From contig CAVYEM010000001.1 of assembly GCA_963767635.1 (NCBI GenBank), positions 2,294,001 through 2,358,000 of the forward strand: a DNA stretch of 64,000 bases, read 5' to 3'. Positions within the stretch are counted from its first letter, which is position 1; the number at the start of each line of letters is the position of its first letter. Made by a program: the position numbers and the translations under genes. The notes beneath the pieces are model-generated. The model was given only the letters and a program-made list of their open reading frames with translations. It searched no databases and was not told the origin of the DNA. Source of the stretch: CAVYEM01 sp963767635 (lineage in GTDB: Bacteria > Vulcanimicrobiota > Vulcanimicrobiia > Vulcanimicrobiales > Vulcanimicrobiaceae). Of this stretch, positions 16,037-24,502 are shown piece after piece.

Positions 16037-18028
16037 CTATTTCAAATACCGATCGATCCACTGCAGCCAGCGTTTGGTGACGTCTTCGGATCTAACGGGG
16101 TCGCTGGGAAAATGGCCGTGCACCGGATATGCGACGAATTCCACCGGTACACCGTTGTCGCGCAGCGCGTGGTACATCTTGAACGAGTTCGTAATCGTCA
16201 CGTTGTTGTCGCCGATGTCGCCCATGATGAGCGTCGGGGTGCGGATTTGCTGCGCATAGGTAATCGGCGACTGCGCACGCCACATCGCCGTAAATTTGGG
16301 ATCCCAGGGAGAGCCGCCGAAAAACGGTTCGTCCGTGTGAACGTAAAACGCCACGTCGTAGTCGTCGAACCAATCGTTGAGCGCGGCGCCCGCAACGGCC
16401 GTTTTCCAGATGTGATAATGTCCGGTCATCCACGAGGTCATGAATCCGCCGTACGACCATCCCGAAACCGCGATACGCGAACGATCGACTTTGTACGATC
16501 GCTCCACCGTATCTATGCCGGCCATGACGTCCCGGCCCGGCCCATCGCCGGCATCGCGCGTAATCGCGTGTTCGTACGCGTCGCCCAAATTAGTACTTCC
16601 ACGATAATTCGGATTGAAAACGAGATAGCCGTGAGAGGCGAAGACCTGATTTTGCGAACTCCAGCCGATGACCGAAGCCCCTTGCGGGCCGCCGTGGATC
16701 ACCAGCACGAGCGGATAGGCTCGCGCCGGATCGTACCGCGGCGGAAGCGTCAGCACGCCGTCCTCCGCGAAACGCCCGTTGCGCCAGCGCACTGCAACGG
16801 GGCGTCCGAGATCGAACCTTGCGACGAACGCGTTCTCTTGCGTGAGCCGGATCGGATGCGCGTCCGGCCCGGAAAGCAGATACAGTTCTTGCGGGTGACC
16901 GGCCGTGGTCCCCACGAATGTCAGTACCCCGGCTCGCGACGTATTGCCCGCTTGCGAGACCGCTACGCCGCCGAGCGCAACGCGTTGCGCGCGCGATCCG
17001 TCCGCGGCGACGTACCACGCGGCCGAACGCTCGCCGTTCTGACCGAACAGATACAACGACTTTCCATCCGGCGCCCATGCCAGGTCGTCGATGTTGCGAT
17101 CGATCTTGGCATGAACGTCGATCCCGCTGCCTGCACCCGGACGCGTCACGTAGACCGCCGCGCCGTTTGCGGGATCGCCGCCGGTATTGCGCACGTACGC
17201 GATGGCGGTTCCGGCCGGCGCGAACGCCGGCGAACCTTCTAAACCGCCGTTGCGGGTCAATTGTGAACGGCGTCCCGTGCGCGCGTCGACGAGATCCACG
17301 ACCGCACCGAGCGAATCGCCAATCACCGGCGTCGGAAAGCGCACGAACGCAATCGTGCGGCCGTCGGGCGACCACGAAATTGGCGAAACGATCGTCGGAT
17401 CGATCGTTTCCAGACTCCAAGCGCCGCGGGTGAGGCGCCGCGAACCCGTACCGTCGGCGGAGGTAACCCACAAATGTCCGGACAGCGATCGCGCGGTGTG
17501 CAGATAATCGTTGTCGCCGACTTCAAACGCGTCCAAATGTTCGGCGATGCGTTTCTTGTCGGGGTTCTCGTCCTGCGTGATGTATGCAAAACTCCGCCCG
17601 TCCGGACTCCATGCGAACCCGTCCACGCCGCTGGGCGCGTGCGTGATTTGCCGGGGATCGCCGCCATCCATGCGCAGAACGAAAATCTGCGACTGCGGTT
17701 CCCCTTTGCCGCCTTCTTTTGCATCGGCCAGGAACGCAACGCGCGCGCCGTCCGGAGACCAGCGCGGTGAATCGACGCCGGCGCGGTCGAACGTTAGAGC
17801 GCGCACCGCGCGCGTGCGAACGTTCAGCAGCATGATTTGCTGCAGCCGGCGGTCTTTCGCGAAGTCGGCCCTGCTGCGCATGAACACGATGCGCGCACCA
17901 TCCGGCGAGATTTGCGGATCGCTCAGCGCAACGGTTTTGCGTAAATCCGGAAAATCGATGCTGCGCGCGCATACTGCGCCCGGCGCAAACGCAGCCAGCG
18001 CCGCCAACGCAAAGATCAGGCCTCGCAT
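16037..18028 (-). CDS. S9-family (prolyl oligopeptidase-like) peptidase, exported, copy 2
   Basis: 663 residues with a signal peptide (MRGLIFALAALAAFAPGAVC), a beta-propeller (QISPDGARIVFMRSRADFAK) and a catalytic domain. The triad is Ser in GWSYGGFMTSW, Asp in GDIGDNNVTITNS and His in VHGHFPSDPV. It is a tandem paralogue of the next gene with the same architecture and near-identical catalytic motifs, so a local duplication is likely. Together they suggest peptide scavenging as a nutrient strategy. Specificity is not visible. Confidence 0.92.
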   Translation of the reverse strand: MRGLIFALAALAAFAPGAVCARSIDFPDLRKTVALSDPQISPDGARIVFMRSRADFAKDRRLQQIMLLNVRTRAVRALTFDRAGVDSPRWSPDGARVAFLADAKEGGKGEPQSQIFVLRMDGGDPRQITHAPSGVDGFAWSPDGRSFAYITQDENPDKKRIAEHLDAFEVGDNDYLHTARSLSGHLWVTSADGTGSRRLTRGAWSLETIDPTIVSPISWSPDGRTIAFVRFPTPVIGDSLGAVVDLVDARTGRRSQLTRNGGLEGSPAFAPAGTAIAYVRNTGGDPANGAAVYVTRPGAGSGIDVHAKIDRNIDDLAWAPDGKSLYLFGQNGERSAAWYVAADGSRAQRVALGGVAVSQAGNTSRAGVLTFVGTTAGHPQELYLLSGPDAHPIRLTQENAFVARFDLGRPVAVRWRNGRFAEDGVLTLPPRYDPARAYPLVLVIHGGPQGASVIGWSSQNQVFASHGYLVFNPNYRGSTNLGDAYEHAITRDAGDGPGRDVMAGIDTVERSYKVDRSRIAVSGWSYGGFMTSWMTGHYHIWKTAVAGAALNDWFDDYDVAFYVHTDEPFFGGSPWDPKFTAMWRAQSPITYAQQIRTPTLIMGDIGDNNVTITNSFKMYHALRDNGVPVEFVAYPVHGHFPSDPVRSEDVTKRWLQWIDRYLK

Positions 18029-18043
18029 GCGCGATTCGTTATT

Positions 18044-18952
18044 TCACTCGCGGAGCGCAACCTGCTCCCCGCGAATCTCAACGAGTCCGTCGCGCTCCAG
18101 TGCCGTGACGATGGCACGGGTGTCCTGCGCCGTCCGCAGCGCTCGCGCGCCCGCTTGCGCATGCAGATCGAGCAGCGATATGCGCATCCCCGGAGCCAGC
18201 GCACGAAGGCGTTCGATGATGCGCCCGCGCGCGTAGCGGATCGTCTGCTCGAACGGAATCCGTTGCTGCGGCGGCGGCTCGGGGGCGAAGCTGCGGCGCG
18301 CGCGTTCGAGCCCCATCGCATCGACCGGCGCGGCCTTGCACGAACGCTGCAGCGGGCAGATCAAACACTTCGGCGTGCGCGCCGTGCAGATGCTCGCGCC
18401 CAGGTCCATCATCGCGGAGTTCCAGGCGTGTCCGCGGCCCGGCGGCACCAGCTCGCACGCCTGCGCATATAGTGCGCCCGGCGAAACCGCGCGTGGGTAT
18501 TCGATTCCGTGCAGCACGCGGTGGACGACGCGGCGCACGTTCGTATCCACCGCCGCATCGTCGCAGCCGAATGCAAACGCGCGAATCGCCGCGACGGTGT
18601 ATGGACCCAGGCCCGGCAGCGAGCGCAATGCATCTGCCTGCGCAGGTATGCGCCCCTCGAAGCGTTCCAGCACCGCGCACGCAAATTCTTTGAGCCGGAC
18701 GGCGCGCGAATTATAGCCCAACCCCTGCCACATCCGCAGTACGTCCGCCGCCCCGGCGCGCGCCAAAGACTCCACGTCCGGGAACCGCGCGACAAATGCT
18801 TTGTACTTGGGCACGACGCGCTCGACTTGCGTTTGGGCCAGCATGACTTCGCTGACGAGGACCAGATAAGGATCGCGCGTCTGCCGCCACGGCAAGCGCG
18901 AACGGCCGTGCTGCTCGTACCAGCTCAGCAGCGATTCCTGCACGTCGTTCAT
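18044..18952 (-). CDS. mutY: A/G-specific adenine glycosylase MutY
   Basis: 302 residues from ATG 18952, which overlaps the stop of the upstream gene (ATGA). Motifs: LPWRQTRDPYLVLVSEVMLA with the catalytic Glu, QVERVVPKY, the helix-hairpin-helix LRSLPGLGPYTVAAIRAFAF, the Asp of AAVDTNVRRVVHR, and an FeS motif C-x6-C-x2-C-x5-C (CTARTPKCLICPLQRSC). It removes adenine opposite 8-oxoguanine. The C-terminal part is shorter than the usual NUDIX-like recognition domain (about 80 residues after the FeS loop), so the 8-oxoG-sensing domain is reduced or replaced. Confidence 0.92.
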   Translation of the reverse strand: MNDVQESLLSWYEQHGRSRLPWRQTRDPYLVLVSEVMLAQTQVERVVPKYKAFVARFPDVESLARAGAADVLRMWQGLGYNSRAVRLKEFACAVLERFEGRIPAQADALRSLPGLGPYTVAAIRAFAFGCDDAAVDTNVRRVVHRVLHGIEYPRAVSPGALYAQACELVPPGRGHAWNSAMMDLGASICTARTPKCLICPLQRSCKAAPVDAMGLERARRSFAPEPPPQQRIPFEQTIRYARGRIIERLRALAPGMRISLLDLHAQAGARALRTAQDTRAIVTALERDGLVEIRGEQVALRE

Positions 18953-19785
18953 TCTTCGTCGCTCCCGCACGCGCGATCGAATGCCGGCTGGGCGCGGCCG
19001 CGCACGTATTCACGCAGCGCCGCAATCTGAGCGCCGTTGAATACGACGTCGTCCGCAGTCTTCGTTCCGCGATAGAGCTGCAACGCATCGTTGATTACGG
19101 ACTGATGCTCGTGCGGCACATTCGCCAACGCCCAAGACGCGGCTTCATCCTTGTTCAGAGGCGTCATTCGTCTGTCCGTCGCGCCGTGCAACACGCGGCA
19201 GGCCCCGAGCACGGCATACACCGGATCGCTTGACGCGCGCTCGCGCGCGCACTCGAAATCGGCCTGCAGCGCGCCCATGTACGCGTGCCACGGCACCGGC
19301 CCAAACAACGCCGAGGCCGGTGGCCCGACCAGCGCAACGCCGCGTTCACGCAGCTCGATTACGGGCGCCGCCAAATCGACGCCGGCAACCGTGCCCGAAT
19401 AGTCGATGCGTCTGCGCCGAATCGCTTCATGCAACCCGCGATTGTACCGTATTTCGCAAGGCACGGGATGCGAAAAATTGCGAGCATGCTGCTGCGCCAC
19501 CACGCTGATCTCGATGTCGCCGCGCGTGGGGCGCGAATCCGAAAGCCGCAACAGCGTGCGCGCGAGCGCTTCTCGCTCGCGCGCGGAAAGTTCTCCGGCG
19601 CTAACGGCGATCAGATCGATGTCACTGCGTTCGCGATGATATGCGCCCGTTGCGAGCGATCCATACACGTACAGGCCGCACAGCGCATCGCCCAGTGCAT
19701 CGCCGAGCGTGCCGGCGATGCGAACGAGAAAGGCGCGCACGTCGAGATCGGCCTCGGCGAGGCTTTGTCCGCCCGGTGCGTTCAC
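18949..19785 (-). CDS. Aminoglycoside adenylyltransferase-like (AadA/ANT) nucleotidyltransferase
   Basis: 278 residues from GTG 19785. The N-terminal nucleotidyltransferase motif is GSLATGAYHRERSDIDLIAV (GS...DxD, metal-binding Asp pair). The C-terminal helical domain (VPWHAYMGALQADFECARE, then LGACRVLHGATDRRMTPLNK) matches the DUF4111 region of AadA-type streptomycin/spectinomycin adenylyltransferases. It overlaps mocR upstream and mutY downstream by 4 nt each, so it is part of a coupled operon, not a mobile resistance cassette. Native substrate may not be an antibiotic. Confidence 0.8.
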   Translation of the reverse strand: MNAPGGQSLAEADLDVRAFLVRIAGTLGDALGDALCGLYVYGSLATGAYHRERSDIDLIAVSAGELSAREREALARTLLRLSDSRPTRGDIEISVVAQQHARNFSHPVPCEIRYNRGLHEAIRRRRIDYSGTVAGVDLAAPVIELRERGVALVGPPASALFGPVPWHAYMGALQADFECARERASSDPVYAVLGACRVLHGATDRRMTPLNKDEAASWALANVPHEHQSVINDALQLYRGTKTADDVVFNGAQIAALREYVRGRAQPAFDRACGSDEE

Positions 19786-21263
19786 GCGCGCAGAGCCGCA
19801 ACGGCGCGGCCGATGCGCCTAATGCCCTCGGGAATTTGTTCGCGCGTCGCGGAGGTGAGCGCGAGGCGAAAATGGTGATCGCCGCCGGAATTCGCAAAGA
19901 ACGGCTCACCGAACAGGAATGAAGCGCCCAGACGCTCGGCCTGATCGAGCAGCGGACGGGAACGGATCTCGCGGGGCGTCGTCGCCCACAAGTAAAAGCC
20001 GCCGCCCGCTTTGCTCGTGCGAATGTTCGCGGGCCAGTGTTCCCGAATCGCCGCGTCGGCCATATTGCGGCGCAAGTGCAGTTCTTCGCGCAACTGCGCC
20101 ACGTGCGCATCGTACCCCGTTTCCAAATAGTCCGAGATTGCCGCCTGCACGTACAAACTGGTCGCCATGTCGAGCGCTTGTTTACGCAAGAGCAGCCGTT
20201 CCAAAATCGTTCGGGGCGCAGCGAGCCACCCCACGCGCAGCGAGGGCGCGATCGTCTTGCTGAACGTGCTCAAGTACACGACGTAGTCCGGCGCGAGACC
20301 TACGAGCGGCACGCCCGTGTGCTGCGCCAGCTCTCCGTACGGATCGTCCTCGATCAATGGTATGCCGGCTCGCCGCGCAAGCGTGACGAGGCGTTCGCGC
20401 CGGTCCGCGTTCATCGTCACGTTGGTGGGATTGTGCAATGAGGGCATCGTGTAAATGAAACGCGGACGGCGCGTACGCAAAATCGCCTCGACGTGATCGA
20501 CGCGCATGCCCTCTTCGTCCACGGGAACCGGAATCGCGCGCAGTCCGCAGATTTGGAAGATTTGCAGCGCGCCCGGATAGCTGGGCGTTTCCACGACGAT
20601 TTCGTCGCCGGGCTCGGCCAGCGACTGCGCGACCACCATTATGCCTTGCGTCGAGCCGGTGAGCACGATGATGTCTTTTGGCCGAACGCGTGCGCCACGC
20701 GCGGCCATTCGGCGCGAGATTGCCTCGCGAAGGGGCTCGTATCCCTCCGAGTCGCCGTATGAGAGAATGAAGCGCGGGTCGCGCGCGACGCGTGAAAACG
20801 ATTTCGCCAGTTCTCCCAGCGGCGAGGGTTCGTTGGGCGCAACGCCTTGCACGAAGCTGATCCGTCCGGGTTCCTGCTTGGCGGCCAGTTCGCCCAAGAT
20901 GGTCGGAAATTCACCGACGCGCCATGGCGGCAGCGTAACCCACCAGGGGACCGCCGCCGACCGTTCCGGTTGCCCCGAGCGCAGCTGCGGCACGACGCGG
21001 GATCCGGATCCGACCTTCTGCTCGATCAAGCCGTCCGCAACGAGCTCGCGATAGGCATGCACGACCGTGCTGCGATTGACGCGTAGCCTGTCTGCGAGCG
21101 TCCGCTCGGGCGGAAGGCGCGTGGATTCCGGCAACGTTCCCGCCAGAATCGACTCGCGAAGCGACTCGTATATTTGGCGGTACAGCGGGACGATGCTCTC
21201 CCGATCCAAACGCGGCAGGGCGGCTAACCATCCAATTTTCGGCACTGCGGTCCACTTTAGCAC
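19782..21263 (-). CDS. MocR/PdxR-type regulator: GntR domain fused to aminotransferase fold
   Basis: 493 residues. The N-terminal winged helix (about 20-90) has IYESLRESILAGTLPESTRL and TLADRLRVNRSTVVHAYREL. The C-terminal fold-type I aminotransferase domain has IPLIEDDPYGEL and the PLP-lysine motif STFSKTIAPSLRVGW. Family members use PLP as effector and control vitamin B6, GABA, taurine or amino acid genes. It is divergent from lpd, whose promoter lies in the shared 91-bp gap, and it heads the operon mocR-aadA-mutY. The target is not known; lpd or its own operon are candidates. Confidence 0.92.
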   Translation of the reverse strand: MLKWTAVPKIGWLAALPRLDRESIVPLYRQIYESLRESILAGTLPESTRLPPERTLADRLRVNRSTVVHAYRELVADGLIEQKVGSGSRVVPQLRSGQPERSAAVPWWVTLPPWRVGEFPTILGELAAKQEPGRISFVQGVAPNEPSPLGELAKSFSRVARDPRFILSYGDSEGYEPLREAISRRMAARGARVRPKDIIVLTGSTQGIMVVAQSLAEPGDEIVVETPSYPGALQIFQICGLRAIPVPVDEEGMRVDHVEAILRTRRPRFIYTMPSLHNPTNVTMNADRRERLVTLARRAGIPLIEDDPYGELAQHTGVPLVGLAPDYVVYLSTFSKTIAPSLRVGWLAAPRTILERLLLRKQALDMATSLYVQAAISDYLETGYDAHVAQLREELHLRRNMADAAIREHWPANIRTSKAGGGFYLWATTPREIRSRPLLDQAERLGASFLFGEPFFANSGGDHHFRLALTSATREQIPEGIRRIGRAVAALRA

Positions 21264-21294
21264 ATTGGATGGGCAAGCCCCTACTTTGGTCCGC

Positions 21295-21321
21295 TTGCGC
21301 AGGCCGCCGCCTTGTTAGAAT
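21295..21321 (+). promoter_or_regulatory. Candidate sigma70-type promoter of lpd
   Basis: TTGCGC (21295-21300) and TAGAAT (21316-21321) are separated by 15 bp, 34 nt upstream of the GTG start. The -10 box is good, the spacer is short. It lies in the gap shared with the divergent mocR gene, so regulation by MocR is possible. Confidence 0.4.
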
Positions 21322-21354
21322 GAAACGATTTCGCAAGCTTTTTGAGGAGAACGC

Positions 21355-22806
21355 GTGGCAGAGCATCAAGTCGATGCGGTCGTCATCGGTGCGGGTCCCG
21401 GCGGCTACCACGCCGCCATCCGGTTAGGCCAACTCGGCAAGAAAGTCATTTGCGTGGATCGCGACGAGGTCGGCGGAGTCTGTTTGAACTGGGGCTGCAT
21501 TCCGACCAAAGCGCTGCTGCACGTCGGCGAGGTCGTTCGCCACATCGATCACGCCGCGGCGATTGGCCTGCAGGTCCCCAAAGCAACGGTGCAGCGTGAA
21601 GGCGTTGCTAAATTTAAGACCGACGTGGTCAATGCGAACGTGGGCGGCGTCAAGACACTCTTCAAGGCCAACAACGTACAGTTCATGTACGGTCAGGCCG
21701 CGTTCGCCGGCCCGACGGAGATCGTAGTGCAGACCAAAGACGGCGGCTCGGAAACGATTCGCGCGCAGCACGTCGTCATCGCAACCGGTTCTGCGCCCAT
21801 CGACGTGAAAGCGTGGCCGCGCGACGGCGAATACATCATCAACTCCGACGACGCGGTGCAACTGCGACGGCTGCCAAAAAGCATGCTCGTCATCGGGGGC
21901 GGCGTGATCGGGCTGGAGTTTGCGACCGTCTACACGCGCATGGGCAGCAGCGTGCTCGTCATCGAAGCGATGCCGCAACTCATCACCGGAACGGATTTGG
22001 AAATATCGAAAACGCTCGGCCGCATTTTGAAAAAGCAGGGCGTCGAGATCATGCTCAGCACCAAAGTCGGCGCCGTTCAAAAGGACGGCGAGACGGTCAA
22101 AGTGACGTTCAACGGCGAGGGCACGGGCGGCAAAGACGAAACGCGTAACTTCGACTGCGTGCTCGTTGCGGTGGGCCGGCATCCCGTGACGGATGGTCTA
22201 AACCTCGAAGCGGCGGGCCTTTCAACGAACGATCGCGGCTTCATCGACGTCGACGCGCAGCGCCGCACCGCCGTCGAAAATATCTTCGCAATCGGCGACA
22301 TCACCGGGGCGCCGATGCTCGCGCACAAAGGGATGAAGGAAGGCGTTATCGCTGCGGAAGTCATCGGCGGCGACAAGTCCGCCGCCTACGATCCCGTTGC
22401 GGTTCCGAACTGCATCTACACCGATCCCGAAGTCGCGACGATCGGGCTTTCCGAGGAAGAAGCCAAAGAGCGCGGGCATGAGGTGCGGATCGGGAAATTC
22501 CCGCTGGCGGCGAGCGGCCGCGCGCGCACGATGAATGAATCGGACGGCCTCATCAAACTCGTGGGCGATGCCCGCACGGACATGCTGCTGGGCATGCACA
22601 TCGTGGCACCGCAAGCGGAATCACTGATCGGCGAGGGCGTGATCGCGCTCGAAATGGGCGCGACGCTCGAAGACATCGGTCTTTCGATTCATCCGCATCC
22701 AACGCTGACCGAAGGCATCATGGACGCCGCGGAAGCGGCGCACGGCAAGGCAATCCACGTCGTCAATGCCAAAAAACCACTCCCGCAGCCCGCCGGAGCG
22801 CGATAG
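21355..22806 (+). CDS. lpd: Dihydrolipoamide dehydrogenase
   Basis: 483 residues from GTG 21355 (GAGGAG upstream). FAD motif VIGAGPGGYHAAIRLGQLG, the redox-active disulfide in GGVCLNWGCIPTKALL, NAD motif IGGGVIGLEFATVYTRMGS, the second FAD motif NIFAIGDITG and the C-terminal HPHPTLTEG carrying the His-Glu pair. It reoxidises the lipoyl group of 2-oxoacid dehydrogenases or of GcvH, using NAD+. The operon lpd-lipB-lipA and the gcv genes at 56-61 kb make the L-protein role in glycine cleavage plausible. Confidence 0.96.
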   Translation: MAEHQVDAVVIGAGPGGYHAAIRLGQLGKKVICVDRDEVGGVCLNWGCIPTKALLHVGEVVRHIDHAAAIGLQVPKATVQREGVAKFKTDVVNANVGGVKTLFKANNVQFMYGQAAFAGPTEIVVQTKDGGSETIRAQHVVIATGSAPIDVKAWPRDGEYIINSDDAVQLRRLPKSMLVIGGGVIGLEFATVYTRMGSSVLVIEAMPQLITGTDLEISKTLGRILKKQGVEIMLSTKVGAVQKDGETVKVTFNGEGTGGKDETRNFDCVLVAVGRHPVTDGLNLEAAGLSTNDRGFIDVDAQRRTAVENIFAIGDITGAPMLAHKGMKEGVIAAEVIGGDKSAAYDPVAVPNCIYTDPEVATIGLSEEEAKERGHEVRIGKFPLAASGRARTMNESDGLIKLVGDARTDMLLGMHIVAPQAESLIGEGVIALEMGATLEDIGLSIHPHPTLTEGIMDAAEAAHGKAIHVVNAKKPLPQPAGAR

Positions 22807-22820
22807 CACGTTGTGGTGAC

Positions 22821-23489
22821 ATGATCGCTGCGCGTTTGCTCGATCTGGGATTGCAGCCTTACCGCCGAACGTGGGAGTTGCAGCACGCTTTGCACGATAG
22901 CGTGCGAAAGGGCGAACAACCCGAAACGTGGATCTTCGTCGAACATGAACCGGTGGTCACGCTCGGACGTAACGCGAACGTTTCAAACGTGCTGCTCTCG
23001 CAAACCGCTCTTCACGCCCGCGGCGTCGACCTCGTGCACGTCGAACGCGGCGGCGACGTTACCTATCACGGGCCGGGGCAGCTCGTCGTGTACCCCATTC
23101 GGCGGTTGGAGCGCTTTCGCGAGATCGTGCCGCTGGTGCGAGCGCTCGAGGGCGTTGCAATAGAAGTGTGCGCGCGCTTCGGCGTGCGCGCCCAGCGCTG
23201 GAGCGATCATGCGGGCGTTTGGGTCGGCGCAAAGCAGATATGCGCGCTGGGTCTGGCGGTGCAGAAGATGACGTACCTGCACGGCATCGCGCTCAACATT
23301 TGCACGGACCTGAGTTACGATACGTTGATCAATCCGTGCGGCCTGCCGGATCGCGGCATTACGAGTCTCTCGCGCGAGACCGGCTGCCAGTTGAGCCTGG
23401 CGCAGGTAAAACCGGTGATGCGCTCGGCAATCGAGCGCGCCTTGGGCGTAGAATTCGAATCTTGCAACGTAACGGCAAAGGCTTCGTAG
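22821..23489 (+). CDS. lipB: Octanoyltransferase LipB
   Basis: 222 residues. VERGGDVTYHGPGQLVVYPI is the LipB signature; the catalytic Lys is in GVWVGAKQICALG and the catalytic Cys in TLINPCGLPDRGITSL. It transfers octanoyl from octanoyl-ACP to lipoyl domains such as GcvH. It starts 14 nt after lpd, and its TAG overlaps the GTG of lipA by one base, so the three genes form one operon. Confidence 0.96.
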   Translation: MIAARLLDLGLQPYRRTWELQHALHDSVRKGEQPETWIFVEHEPVVTLGRNANVSNVLLSQTALHARGVDLVHVERGGDVTYHGPGQLVVYPIRRLERFREIVPLVRALEGVAIEVCARFGVRAQRWSDHAGVWVGAKQICALGLAVQKMTYLHGIALNICTDLSYDTLINPCGLPDRGITSLSRETGCQLSLAQVKPVMRSAIERALGVEFESCNVTAKAS

Positions 23490-24383
23490 TGGCAATCGAC
23501 ATCGATTTGATTAACGCAGCCGCTCCGCGGGCGCCGAAGCCTGAATGGCTCAAGGTGCGGTTGCCGCGCGGCGACGACTACGAGCGCGTGAAAGCTAAGG
23601 TCGGCACGCTGGCCCTCAACACGGTGTGCAAAGAGGCGATGTGCCCCAATATCGCCGAGTGTTGGGGCGCGGGAACCGCCACGATCATGATCTTGGGCGA
23701 CACGTGCACGCGCGGATGCCGTTTCTGCAACGTGAAGACCGGCAATCCGCGCGGCATCGTGGATTGGCTTGAGCCGGTGCGCGTTGCGGACGCCGTGCGC
23801 GATTTGGGCTGGAAATACCTAGTCGTGACGGCCGTCGATCGCGACGATCTGCCCGACGGCGGCGCGCTCATTTTCGCGAACACCGTTCGCGCCATCCACG
23901 AGCGCGTGCCAGGGTTCACGCGTGGAGATATTGAGCGGCGATTACCGCGGGGACTTGACGGCCCTGGACATCGTGCTGGATGCGCAACCGGACGTCTTTG
24001 CGCACAACCTGGAGACCGTACGGCGTCTCACTCCGGCTGTACGCGACAAACGCGCCGCCTACGATCAGTCGCTGCATGTTTTGGAGCATGCGAAACGGCG
24101 CGCGCCCGGGCGCTTCACCAAAACCTCGCTGATGCTTGGCTTGGGAGAGCGGGATGAAGAGATCGAGCAGGCCATGGACGACGCGCGTTCGGCGGGCGTG
24201 GACATCTTCACGATGGGCCAATATCTTCGACCCAGCAAAAAGCATCTTGCGGTAAAGGAATTCGTCACGCCCCAAAAATTTGCAGAGCTCGGACGCTTGG
24301 CGAAGTCAAAGGGATTTCATCAGGTCGTTTCCAGCCCGCTCTCACGCAGCTCGTATCACGCCGAACAGGCCTTCGGAGTTTAG
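23489..24383 (+). CDS. lipA: Lipoyl synthase LipA (frame break near 23918)
   Basis: Starts at GTG 23489. Auxiliary FeS cluster ligands are CKEAMCPNIAEC, and the radical-SAM cluster is CTRGCRFC. The first frame fails after HERVPGF. Removing one base at about 23918 gives VPGFRVEILSGDYRGDL and the remaining family sequence (LMLGLGERDEEI, MGQYLRPSKKHL, and the conserved RSSYHAEQ end), 297 residues in total. It inserts two sulfur atoms into the octanoyl group made by LipB. The cysteines are intact, so the enzyme is expected to be functional once the sequence error is removed. Confidence 0.94.
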
Positions 24384-24450
24384 GCACGCCGGTTCGCTGT
24401 TAGAACGCTCACCATCGAACGCCAGGGGTTTGCGAACGAGGAGCGGTACT

Positions 24451-24481
24451 TTGCTGCACCTGTGCGCTATTTAATGATAAT
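24451..24481 (+). promoter_or_regulatory. Candidate promoter for the barrel-like protein gene
   Basis: TTGCTG (24451-24456) and GATAAT (24476-24481) are 19 bp apart, ending about 20 nt upstream of the start. The AT-rich TTTAATGATAAT stretch stands out in this high-GC sequence. Spacing is longer than ideal. Confidence 0.35.
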
Positions 24482-24502
24482 CGTCCGGTTCTGGAGATGA
24501 AT

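Noticed and set aside
15857..17242. A 461-codon plus-strand ORF
   Set aside because: It is antisense to the two S9 peptidases and has no recognisable domain.
18949..19785. Mobile antibiotic resistance cassette
   Set aside because: No integron site, transposase or composition change; the gene is tightly coupled to mocR and mutY.
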